From JAJTFW01 sp964584995 (GTDB lineage: Bacteria > Bacteroidota > Bacteroidia > AKYH767-A > OLB10), in contig CAZPCA010000014.1 in assembly GCA_964584995.1 (NCBI GenBank), positions 1 to 32,723 on the forward strand: DNA of 32,723 nt. The letters are read 5' to 3'. Numbering within the stretch: the first letter of the stretch is position 1; each line of letters begins with the position of its first letter. Below the pieces are notes generated by a model, which was given only the letters and a program-made list of their open reading frames with translations, was not told the origin of the DNA and did no database searches. The position numbers and the translations under genes are program-made. Below, piece after piece: positions 25,672-32,723 of this stretch.

Positions 25672-26295
25672 CTATTTACCTCGACCGTATCCGTTGCCAC
25701 GATTTTTAGACTTTTTGTTGCGCTGGTTTCTTCTGTCAGCTTCACGTAAATCTATAAAACGGTTTGTAAGCCGGACCTCCTCACGAAGAACTAGTTTTCC
25801 ACCGGAAAATTCGCGCAATTGTTCACGTATGACTTCGTCCTCCACGGAATCTCTGTTCCATGTTAGGTAGCTCATCTTCATGAAATTGGCTATGGCTTCT
25901 ATTACCTGATGCCTTTCAGCGCTGTCTTCCATCTTCATGGCCTCTTTCACCATGGATTCGATGATGCTGCCGTAGTGGCGCAGGCGGATGTTTTTCTGAG
26001 GGTAATTCATCCTCTCCGGCCGGGCGTGCACGAGTGCTTTGTCGGGCATAGGGAATGGTGAATCACAATCGAGTTGGAAATCGGAGATTATGAACAGGTG
26101 GTCCCACAATTTATGTTTGTAGTCGGCGTATTCCCGAAGGGAGGGATTCAGCACCGCCATAGCATTCACGATGGTTTTGGCGGCTTTCGTACGCTCGTCA
26201 CGGTCGTCCAACTTCACGGCATGTTCCACCATTTCCTGGATGTTACGGCCATATTCGGCAATCGTAAGTGGCTGCCTCGCGGTATTGTATTGCAT
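25672..26295 (-). CDS. DUF4290 protein
   Basis: A 207-residue cytoplasmic protein of the Bacteroidota-specific DUF4290 family. It is mostly helical and rich in charged residues, with a conserved-looking core YGRNIQEMVEHA and RLRHYGSIIESMV, and a very basic C-terminal tail (RNQRNKKSKNRGNGYGRGK) that could bind nucleic acid. The biochemical function is unknown. In many Bacteroidota this gene sits directly upstream of murA, as here with a 13-base gap. ATG 26295 is used; the frame extends 2 codons to a TTG. An exact TACCTTTG box at 26321-26328 probably drives both genes. Confidence 0.88.
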   Translation of the reverse strand: MQYNTARQPLTIAEYGRNIQEMVEHAVKLDDRDERTKAAKTIVNAMAVLNPSLREYADYKHKLWDHLFIISDFQLDCDSPFPMPDKALVHARPERMNYPQKNIRLRHYGSIIESMVKEAMKMEDSAERHQVIEAIANFMKMSYLTWNRDSVEDEVIREQLREFSGGKLVLREEVRLTNRFIDLREADRRNQRNKKSKNRGNGYGRGK

Positions 26296-26320
26296 ATTCA
26301 AAGTGAAATTTCGGAAAGTT

Positions 26321-26328
26321 CAAAGGTA
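26321..26328 (-). promoter_or_regulatory. -7 box of the DUF4290-murA unit
   Basis: TACCTTTG is an exact TAnnTTTG match ending 25 bases before ATG 26295. It lies between the divergently oriented reading direction of this unit and the 3' end of the helicase gene. Confidence 0.55.
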
Positions 26329-26373
26329 CGAAATACTCCGTTGAATAGACACCTCTGTCCTCTGGTCTGGAAA

Positions 26374-28791
26374 TCAGTCGTTCACTATACGAAGGCGGGC
26401 AAATTTCAGCAGCAATTGCTTCTGGCCCTGGCCTTCGAAAAGAATGGTGGCCTTAAGGTCAGGGGACCTCCCTTCTATGCTTATAACCTGACCTTTGCCG
26501 AAGCGCTGGTGTTCCACTTTCACGCCCACTATGATCCTGCTTGGATCGTCTGCATGGAAGTCTGCCGCTGTTTGAGTAGCTTGTGCCTGTCCGATTTTTT
26601 TGAAGCCTGCCGGCGCCTGTACCGGGGGTGTAACGGGTTTCTGAGTGGTAGATTTTCCACCTCTATCCGTCTGGCCGGCGGTTGTTGGCCGGTAACCCTG
26701 ATATGGATTTTTGCTTCCCCGTTGTAGCTGTGGTTTGCCATGTCCGTAGCCTCCCCAACCGCCACGTTCGTCCTGCTCGTCGAAGAGCGCCGGACCTTTA
26801 GGTTCAGGCATGTCGAGGCAATCCTCATCGATTTCCTTCAAAAATCGGCTCGGCTCACAGCTGATCAGGTTGCCCCATCTGTAGCGTGTAGCGGCCATGG
26901 AGAGGGTGAGTTTGTGTTCTGCTCTGGTGATGGCGACATAGAATAATCGTCTTTCTTCCTCCAGTTCTGTCCGCGATGTCAGGCTGAGTTGAGAGGGAAA
27001 CAGATTTTCTTCGAGTCCAACAACGAAAACATTTTTAAACTCGAGTCCTTTGGCACTATGTATGGTCATCAGGGACACTTTGTCATCGTCCTGGTCTTTC
27101 TCATTGTCGGCATCGGTCAGCAAAGCGATATCCTGCATGTACAGGTTCAAGGTGCGCAGGGCCTCGGTATTCTGTTCAGCGGAAGGAGACTCAAGCGGTA
27201 TCTTGCCGTTTTCGCTGAACTCTTTGATGCCGTTGAGGAGCTCCTGTACGTTTTCGTAATGACTGACGCCCTCCGGTGTTCTGTCATTGTAGAGTTCTGT
27301 CAGCAAGCCACAGGCGGAGGCTATATGGCTGGCCAGTTCGTAGGCATTGTGGTTCGGTAACATGATGTGCCAACTTTTTACCATCGTGGCGAATTCAAAA
27401 ACCTTGTCGCGGATTCCTGTATTGATACCCCCCTTGAATTCGTGGATGTTTTCAAGGACATTCCAGACGGAGGTATTCTCCTGTGCCGCCTGGACCACAA
27501 TCCTGTCAACGGTGGTTTTTCCGATTCCCCGTGCCGGGTAATTGATGATGCGTTTCATCGCTTCCTCATCCTGAGGATTGATGGCCATCCGGAAATAGGC
27601 CAACAGGTCTTTGATCTCTTTTCTGTTGTAAAAAGAAACACCTCCGTAAACACGGTAGGGGATATTCTGCCTGCGTAAGGCTTCTTCCATGGAGCGGCTC
27701 TGTGCATTGGTACGGTACAGGATGGCGAAGTCTTTGTTTCGGAGCCGGCGGTTCATTTTATCTTCAAAAATGCTGGACGCTACTTGATACCCTTCTTCGT
27801 TGTCACTCAGTGCACGCAGAACCCGGATTTTCTCTCCGTGATGGTTGTCTGTCCAGACATCCTTCTTAAGTTGTTGCTTATTGTTGGTGATGACGGAATT
27901 CGCAGCTTGTACAATCATCTTCGTACTGCGGTAATTCTGTTCCAGTTTATACGTTTTCAGTTCCGGGAAATCCTTTTCGAAATTGAGGATGTTCTGGATG
28001 TTGGCGCCACGGAAGGCATAGATACTTTGTGCATCATCACCGACCACACAAATGTTCTGGTGCATGGCGGTGATCTTCTTAACGATGATGTACTGCGCAA
28101 AGTTGGTATCCTGGAACTCGTCCACCATGACGTACTTGAATTTCGTCTGGTATTTGTAGAGTACATCGGGGTGTTGGTGGAACAACTTCCATGTGTTGTA
28201 CAGGATATCGTCGAAGTCCATGGCGCCGGCTTTGAAACACCTTTTGCTATACAGCTCGAAAAGTAAACCCATTTTAGGTTTTCCGGTGGAGCGGTCGTCG
28301 CCGGTGAGTTCGGCGCTTTCCTGGTATTCGGCCCAGTTGAACAAATTATTCTTTGCAGAGGAAATTCTATTCAGGACAACCGATGGCTTGTAGATTTTAT
28401 CATCCAGGTTCTGTTCTTTCAGCAAGTCACGGATCAACGATTTACTGTCGTCGGTATCATAAATCGTGAAATTCTGGGGGTAATTTATTTTATCGGCTTC
28501 AGCTCTGAGGATGCGGGCGAAAACGGAGTGGAAAGTCCCCATCCATAGGTTGCGCGCTTCGTTACCGACGACCTTGGAAATCCTTTCCTTCATTTCCCGT
28601 GCAGCTTTATTGGTGAAGGTGAGGGCAAGGATGTTGAAGGGGTCATTTCCCTTTTCGATCAGGTGTGCAATACGAAAGGTCAATACCCTTGTTTTTCCGG
28701 ATCCTGCTCCGGCGATGATCATCACTGGGCCATCTGTTTGTATGACGGCTTCACGTTGCGCTTCATTGAGCTGATCTAGGTAATTTTGCAT
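26374..28791 (-). CDS. UvrD/PcrA-type DNA helicase
   Basis: An 805-residue superfamily 1A 3'-5' helicase acting in repair and in clearing stalled replication or RNA polymerase complexes. Motif I (Walker A) is AGAGSGKTRV near residue 28; motif II is VDEFQDTN near 223; motif III is VVGDDAQSIYAFRGA; motif IV region is YRTNAQSR; motif V is TIHSAKGLEF near 566; motif VI is VAITRAEHKL near 618. A linker rich in Gly, Gln and Pro (about 665-745) leads to a C-terminal tudor-like domain (VEHQRFGKGQVISIEG) typical of PcrA, which contacts RNA polymerase. A near-consensus -7 box (TAATTTTA, 28796-28803) precedes the ATG. Confidence 0.95.
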   Translation of the reverse strand: MQNYLDQLNEAQREAVIQTDGPVMIIAGAGSGKTRVLTFRIAHLIEKGNDPFNILALTFTNKAAREMKERISKVVGNEARNLWMGTFHSVFARILRAEADKINYPQNFTIYDTDDSKSLIRDLLKEQNLDDKIYKPSVVLNRISSAKNNLFNWAEYQESAELTGDDRSTGKPKMGLLFELYSKRCFKAGAMDFDDILYNTWKLFHQHPDVLYKYQTKFKYVMVDEFQDTNFAQYIIVKKITAMHQNICVVGDDAQSIYAFRGANIQNILNFEKDFPELKTYKLEQNYRSTKMIVQAANSVITNNKQQLKKDVWTDNHHGEKIRVLRALSDNEEGYQVASSIFEDKMNRRLRNKDFAILYRTNAQSRSMEEALRRQNIPYRVYGGVSFYNRKEIKDLLAYFRMAINPQDEEAMKRIINYPARGIGKTTVDRIVVQAAQENTSVWNVLENIHEFKGGINTGIRDKVFEFATMVKSWHIMLPNHNAYELASHIASACGLLTELYNDRTPEGVSHYENVQELLNGIKEFSENGKIPLESPSAEQNTEALRTLNLYMQDIALLTDADNEKDQDDDKVSLMTIHSAKGLEFKNVFVVGLEENLFPSQLSLTSRTELEEERRLFYVAITRAEHKLTLSMAATRYRWGNLISCEPSRFLKEIDEDCLDMPEPKGPALFDEQDERGGWGGYGHGKPQLQRGSKNPYQGYRPTTAGQTDRGGKSTTQKPVTPPVQAPAGFKKIGQAQATQTAADFHADDPSRIIVGVKVEHQRFGKGQVISIEGRSPDLKATILFEGQGQKQLLLKFARLRIVND

Positions 28792-28803
28792 GGCCTAAAA
28801 TTA

Positions 28804-29295
28804 GGTATTCGCAATTGTTTATTGCGCATTGTCGTACTTCGCTTCAACGGTATTTCATTTCTCCATCTTTCGGTAAAACAACAGATTACGGACACTCGTC
28901 ACTTTCTGTTGAAAAAAAAGATATCCTAAGGATTTGGATTTAGCCCATTCGCATACAGAAGTCGAATGTTCAGACAGCTTAAATCTGCATGTTCATTGAA
29001 TGTATGATTTGAGTTTTGTTATAGTTTGGGATTATATTCATTTTGTGTTTGACCACTTTCACCTTCTAATTGAAATCAGCAATCTACATGGTGGTAATTT
29101 TAATATTCAAATGAACGGAGGCGGTTTTCAATCAGTTTGAATCACGTAATTATTCAGTCGGGAATCGTTGAGTTTGCAGGGAGCTGCAGATTTGACACGA
29201 GTATAGTTTTTCAATAGTAATCGACTGGAAGTGATTAAAAACCTTATAACCACTCTTCAACAGCTGATTTCGATATGGTGCAGAAACTTCAGATC
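28804..29295. other. AT-rich intergenic sequence, no gene seen
   Basis: About 490 bases, visibly more AT-rich than the flanking genes, with no ORF of credible length or codon use on either strand and no tRNA or rRNA-like fold recognised. It separates the helicase gene from the tandem repeat array. A pair of short TTTG and TA-rich boxes occur by chance frequency only. Confidence 0.6.
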
Positions 29296-29630
29296 CTCGT
29301 TTTTTCTCTTGATTGTTTAAGTGTTTGAGTCGACTGTAAATATTTGTTCGTCGACTCTTTATCCGGCAGATACTATTTTTGATGTGGGGCGGGAACGTCA
29401 GGTTCCTGGCTTTCTCCGCTCGAAGCGTTAAACGTTTGCAGTCGGATGTAAATGTCTATTCCCCGACTCTTTGCCCGGCAGATATTATTTTTGATTTAGG
29501 GCGGGGCTGGAGGCCCCGGTTTTTTCCGCTCGAAGAGTTAAACGTTTGTAGTCGAATGTAAATGTCTATTCCCCGACTCTTAGCTCTGCATATTTTATTT
29601 TTGATTTGGGGCGGGGCTGGATACCCCGGC

Positions 29631-29760
29631 AAAAATTAACCGCTTTCGTGGCGGTTGTTGTCGATTGGGATCAATCGCAACTGCGTCAAGTATGATTTTC
29701 AAGACAGTTGTAGTAACCGATTGACGAACCTCTAGGTCTACATACTTGACTCGGCCGATG
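29631..29760. repeat. Inverted-repeat-rich segment interrupting the array
   Basis: After the stem-loop 1 ending at 29628 the expected T-run and CCGCTCG segment are missing. In their place are three perfect inverted repeats: AACCGC/GCGGTT near 29638-29656, CGATTG/CAATCG (29662-29677, 4-base loop) and GTCAAGTATG (29685-29694) with CATACTTGAC (29741-29750). The unit then resumes at AGTCG 29766. No ORF is present. It could be an inserted small element or a diverged structured unit. Confidence 0.6.
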
Positions 29761-30075
29761 TTAGTAGTCGTCTGTTCGTGCTTTTCCACCGGCTCTTGGA
29801 ATGGCGGACGCTAAATTGAAGTGGGGCGGGACCCTCAGGTCCCCGGTTTTTTTCGCTCTTGAATGGGCAATCGCTTTTAGTCGCTTGTAAATATTTTTTT
29901 ACCGGCTATTTGTTTTGCAGCTGCTATTTTTGAATTGGCGAGGGGCCGTTAGGCCCCCGATTATTTTCCTCTTAAGGGGTTAAACGTTTGTAGTCGATTG
30001 TAAATATTTGTTTATCGACTCTTTGTTCGGCAGATATTATTTTTGATTTAGGGCGGGGCTGGAGGCCCCGGTTTT

Positions 30076-30175
30076 NNNNNNNNNNNNNNNNNNNNNNNNN
30101 NNNNNNNNNNNNNNNNNNNNNNNNNNNNNNNNNNNNNNNNNNNNNNNNNNNNNNNNNNNNNNNNNNNNNNNNNNN
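30076..30175. other. Scaffold gap of 100 N inside the array
   Basis: Exactly 100 N, a conventional placeholder. The 25 bases before it (30051-30075) equal the 25 bases after it (30176-30200), so the two contigs stop at the same repeat position. The true gap could be zero, an overlap, or any number of units. Confidence 0.95.
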
Positions 30176-30306
30176 GGGCGGGGCTGGAGGCCCCGGTTTT
30201 ATCCGCTCGAAGAGTTAAACGTTTGTAGTCGAATGTAAATGTCTATTCCCCGACTCTTAGCCCGGCAGATACTATTTTTGATGTGGGGCGGGGCTGGAGG
30301 CCCCGG

Positions 30307-30518
30307 AATTTTGATAATGTTCCAAATAATTCAGGTAATACTTTTATTTCATGTATCACCATAGGCTCTGGCCTGTTGGGGATTAAAGCTATTGGTAAAT
30401 GATCGACAGTACTCTTGCTGTCTACCTTTGATGGCCGCAGTCCAAATGCCTGCAAGGCTCCTTTAATACTTTAATGGCGGCCCACAAGCAATCGCGTAGT
30501 TTATTCGCCCATTAATTG
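30307..30518. other. Intergenic sequence with a possible decayed ORF on the minus strand
   Basis: On the minus strand a 70-codon frame from 30455 continues into the array. Its first 50 codons (FGLRPSKVDSKSTVDHLPIA, then PNRPEPMVIHEIKVLPELF) look more protein-like than random and are cut off from any start upstream by a stop near 30475. The rest is array sequence read as protein. It might be a gene or transposase remnant; I cannot name it. Confidence 0.3.
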
Positions 30519-30526
30519 TACATTTG
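30519..30526 (+). promoter_or_regulatory. -7 box of the lysyl oxidase gene
   Basis: TACATTTG is an exact TAnnTTTG match 50 bases before ATG 30577, giving a leader of about 45 bases. It lies about 210 bases past the last array hairpin. Confidence 0.55.
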
Positions 30527-30576
30527 TTAGTGGCTTTGAATGAGCCTTACCACGCATAACTATCAATCCTTCAGCA

Positions 30577-32723
30577 ATGAATAAATTCTACTACCTGTTT
30601 TTTCTCCTGTTGTTCCCCTTTGCATCCATAGCCCAATGTCCCGCTGGTCAAAGTGAATTAATCGTGTATATCCAACCGGATAATTACCCGAATGAAACAA
30701 GCTGGACATTGAAAAACCTAACGGGAAGCACCATTGCTTCGGGCACCTTTACGGGGGATACCGTGTGTGTCCCCACGGGATCGTGTCTTATTTTCGAAAT
30801 CAGGGATAGTTACGGGGATGGTATCTGCTGTGGATTCGGTAATGGTTTCTATACGGTCACGCTCAATGGCGTCCTGATGGCAGCAGGAGGACAGTTTACG
30901 TATAACGAATTCACCTATTTGAATTGCCCTCCGGGAACACATTGTGGCGGTGCGTACGATGCGTACGAAGATTCCCTGTATACCGCTTCGGGATCCAGTA
31001 CCTGGTATGAGTTCACGCCAGATTCTACCGGCACCTACAATATCAGCACCTGTTTCCCTTCGAATACCTGCGATACAAGGATATGGATCTATGATCATTG
31101 TACTGGACTGATCTGGAACAACAATATGGCTGGCACCCTGTTCTATAACGACACAATGTGCGGTGCTCAGGCATTCATTGCTGCGGGACTGCAGGGCGGT
31201 CAAACCTACTATGTCCGTATCGGTGGAGATTCAACATGTATCAGCGCAGATATCGACTGGCAGATCACTTACGCCGGGCCGATTGTAGGATGTACAGACC
31301 CCGCAGCATGCAATTACAATCCATTGGCTACCGTTAGCAATAACAATTGCATATACCCCGGAGATCCCAATTGTAATTCCGGGCCTGATCTGATTGTGGA
31401 CGGTGTCGCACTGCTCAACTCCCTGAACCTGGGGGTGGTGAACGGGAACGATGCCTGTCTGATAGGTGAGGGATGCCTTACGGGTTACGGTCCACGGAAT
31501 GTCATCAATTTCAGTACGCGTATCGCGAACATCGGAGATGCGGATTATTACATCGGTCAGCCTTCCGGCACGAATGCACAATTCGTTTTCGATCAGTGTC
31601 ACGGACATTGGCACTATGCGGGGTATGCCATGTACAATCTCTACGATAGCCTTGGCACTCCCATGCAGGCAGGCTTCAAGAACGGCTTTTGCGTGATGGA
31701 TCTCCAGTGCTTCGGCGGTACGGCTAAATACGGTTGTGGAAATATGGGAATATCAGCAGGCTGTGCAGATATCTATGGTGCAGGCTTGTCCTGTCAATGG
31801 ATGGATGTGACGAATGTTCCTGAAGGTCGCTATACATTGGTCATTCGTGTGAATTGGGACCAGGATCCCGATGCGATTGGAAGACAAGAGCAGCGTTTTG
31901 ATAATAACTCCGCTGGAGTCTGTGTCTATATTTCAAGGGATACTGCGAATGTCCCATCCATGACAGTGCTCTCCAATTGTCAGCCTTTTGTGGATTGTGC
32001 CGGAGACACCTTTGGCCTTGCGGTGTACGATTGCATGGGCAATTGCAACGGTTCCCGCATACGCGGCGATCTTGATGTTGATAGTGCACGCACAGAAAAT
32101 GATATCGACTTGTATCTGACAGATATCTCGGCGCAAAATAGCGTAATGCCTTGTAACGATGTCAACGGCGATAACAATTTGACCGTCACGGATGCTGCTC
32201 TCGTCAATGGATGCATTCGTCAGAACAATGGTTCGCACAGCCATCCCGGAGGCACACAAAATACCCACCGCCATTGCGAGTTCCCATGGAATATTGTCAA
32301 CACCAATGATACTGTGCGTCTTGGTATCGCACAAGTGAACCAGTTGCAGCAATATGTAGATATTGATATACTCAATCCCGATTGCCGTGTGCTGGGTCTT
32401 GATTTCACCATGACAGGCCTGCAGATCGATTCGGTGGTGTCAAGAATCAGTGGCTTTTCTCCCCGTATTCAATGGGACAACGCAACCGGCAGGATCGTTG
32501 TACTCGACACAGCAGAACTAAGCCTCTCCAAACAACTCGTTGCTACCAATGTTTTGCGCATCTATTTCAGCAGTATTACCTCGGGATTGGTTTGTATCAG
32601 TACTTTCCATGCAGTTGTCAACGGAGATTACGAAGAGACTGAAAAAGGATTTTACAACAACTGTGTTTCTGTGACCGGTTTGAGCATGAATTACCATTCA
32701 GGAATGCTACAGGCTGTGCCGAA
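30577..32723 (+). CDS. Secreted multidomain lysyl oxidase, 3' end cut by window edge
   Basis: At least 715 residues. Signal peptide 1-20; beta domain with DSYGDGICCGFGNG (77-90); a second beta domain (about 122-235); GCTDPAACNYNPLAT (238-252); then a lysyl oxidase domain (about 268-452). It has the copper site H342-G-H344-W-H346, Lys368 in AGFKNGFCVMD and Tyr400 in CADIYGAGLSCQWMDVTNV. In animal enzymes that Lys and Tyr crosslink into the LTQ cofactor, which deaminates peptidyl-lysine to reactive aldehydes. Spacings (22 residues from last His to Lys, 32 from Lys to Tyr) are close to human LOX. Two dockerin-like Ca motifs follow (498-511; DVNGDNNLTVTD 528-539), then a cohesin-like beta domain (about 579-697). 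A T9SS domain probably lies beyond the edge, but that is inference. The frame is open from ATG 30577 to the window end. Confidence 0.88.
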   Translation, partial: MNKFYYLFFLLLFPFASIAQCPAGQSELIVYIQPDNYPNETSWTLKNLTGSTIASGTFTGDTVCVPTGSCLIFEIRDSYGDGICCGFGNGFYTVTLNGVLMAAGGQFTYNEFTYLNCPPGTHCGGAYDAYEDSLYTASGSSTWYEFTPDSTGTYNISTCFPSNTCDTRIWIYDHCTGLIWNNNMAGTLFYNDTMCGAQAFIAAGLQGGQTYYVRIGGDSTCISADIDWQITYAGPIVGCTDPAACNYNPLATVSNNNCIYPGDPNCNSGPDLIVDGVALLNSLNLGVVNGNDACLIGEGCLTGYGPRNVINFSTRIANIGDADYYIGQPSGTNAQFVFDQCHGHWHYAGYAMYNLYDSLGTPMQAGFKNGFCVMDLQCFGGTAKYGCGNMGISAGCADIYGAGLSCQWMDVTNVPEGRYTLVIRVNWDQDPDAIGRQEQRFDNNSAGVCVYISRDTANVPSMTVLSNCQPFVDCAGDTFGLAVYDCMGNCNGSRIRGDLDVDSARTENDIDLYLTDISAQNSVMPCNDVNGDNNLTVTDAALVNGCIRQNNGSHSHPGGTQNTHRHCEFPWNIVNTNDTVRLGIAQVNQLQQYVDIDILNPDCRVLGLDFTMTGLQIDSVVSRISGFSPRIQWDNATGRIVVLDTAELSLSKQLVATNVLRIYFSSITSGLVCISTFHAVVNGDYEETEKGFYNNCVSVTGLSMNYHSGMLQAVP

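Larger units (their letters stand above)
29296..30306 (+). repeat. Tandem array of about 110-bp units, each with two stem-loops
   Basis: At least seven units, orientation as written. Each runs: T-rich run, CCGCTCGAAGAG-like segment, TTAAACGTTTG, stem-loop 2, CCGGCAGAT, TATTTTTG box, stem-loop 1. Stem-loop 2 arms: GAGTCGAC/GTCGACTC (29327-29357), AGTCGG/CCGACT (29440-29468), AGTCG/CGACT (29550-29578), AGTCG/CGGCT (29766-29794 and 29879-29907), AGTCGAT/ATCGACT (29992-30020), AGTCG/CGACT (30227-30255). Stem-loop 1: 29390-29408, 29502-29518, 29612-29628, 29828-29843, 29942-29957, 30054-30070, 30179-30195, 30289-30305; several are followed by a T run as in intrinsic terminators. The period is exactly 110 between 29411, 29521 and the following copy. 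No protein is encoded. Confidence 0.9.

Noticed and set aside
28792..28804. Short palindrome-like CCTAA..TTAGG upstream of the helicase as an operator
   Set aside because: Only five base pairs per arm, and it overlaps the likely promoter box; expected by chance in AT-rich sequence.
29379..29789. Short ORFs (60-64 codons) inside the array on both strands
   Set aside because: They are repeat sequence read in arbitrary frames, with no conserved start or stop between units.
29421..30220. GTTAAAC in array units as an integron attC or core site
   Set aside because: The motif fits GTTRRRY, but the matching inverted RYYYAAC partner and cassette ORFs are absent, units are homogeneous, and no integrase is in the window.
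29296..30306. CRISPR array
   Set aside because: Units of about 110 bp are repeated along their whole length with no unique spacers of constant size, and there are no cas genes.

Overview
The window comes from a Bacteroidota chromosome, probably a metagenome- or draft-assembled genome because it contains N gaps of 10 and 100 bases. Four things point there: exact TAnnTTTG promoter -7 boxes in front of many genes and almost no Shine-Dalgarno sequences; a type IX secretion (T9SS) sorting domain; the GCTDP..NYN..A motif typical of Bacteroidota surface proteins; and the DUF4290-murA gene pair. I cannot name the genus.

Bases 1-14515 hold a 3'-truncated transglycosylase gene (mtgA), a small membrane protein, purL, two tandem paralogous polytopic membrane proteins, an APC amino-acid permease, an SDR dehydrogenase overlapping an amidohydrolase lipoprotein, a three-gene minus-strand run of secreted proteins (unknown, DUF6973-like, thioredoxin-fold), a cupin_8 oxygenase-like protein and a nitronate-monooxygenase-like flavoprotein.

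Bases 14593-28791 are mostly housekeeping: a long-chain acyl-CoA ligase, pyruvate dehydrogenase E1-alpha and E2, a T9SS-secreted protein, cytidine deaminase, a sulfotransferase, the grpE-dnaJ chaperone operon, a TlpA-like thioredoxin interrupted by a 10-N gap and followed by a clear intrinsic terminator, DUF4290-murA, and a UvrD/PcrA helicase.

Bases 28792-30576 are a 1.8-kb non-coding region. It contains a tandem array with a period of about 110 bp. Each unit has two stem-loops whose arms change in a compensatory way between copies, plus a promoter-like TATTTTTG box just before a terminator-like GC hairpin. One unit is interrupted by a segment rich in inverted repeats, and the array is broken by a 100-N gap with identical 25-base flanks.

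Bases 30577-32723 encode the start of a large secreted protein, truncated by the window edge. Its centre is a recognisable lysyl oxidase catalytic domain, with the copper HxHxH motif and both the Lys and Tyr that would form the LTQ cofactor. It is followed by dockerin-like repeats and a cohesin-like beta domain. This protein and the structured repeat array beside it are the two most unusual items here.
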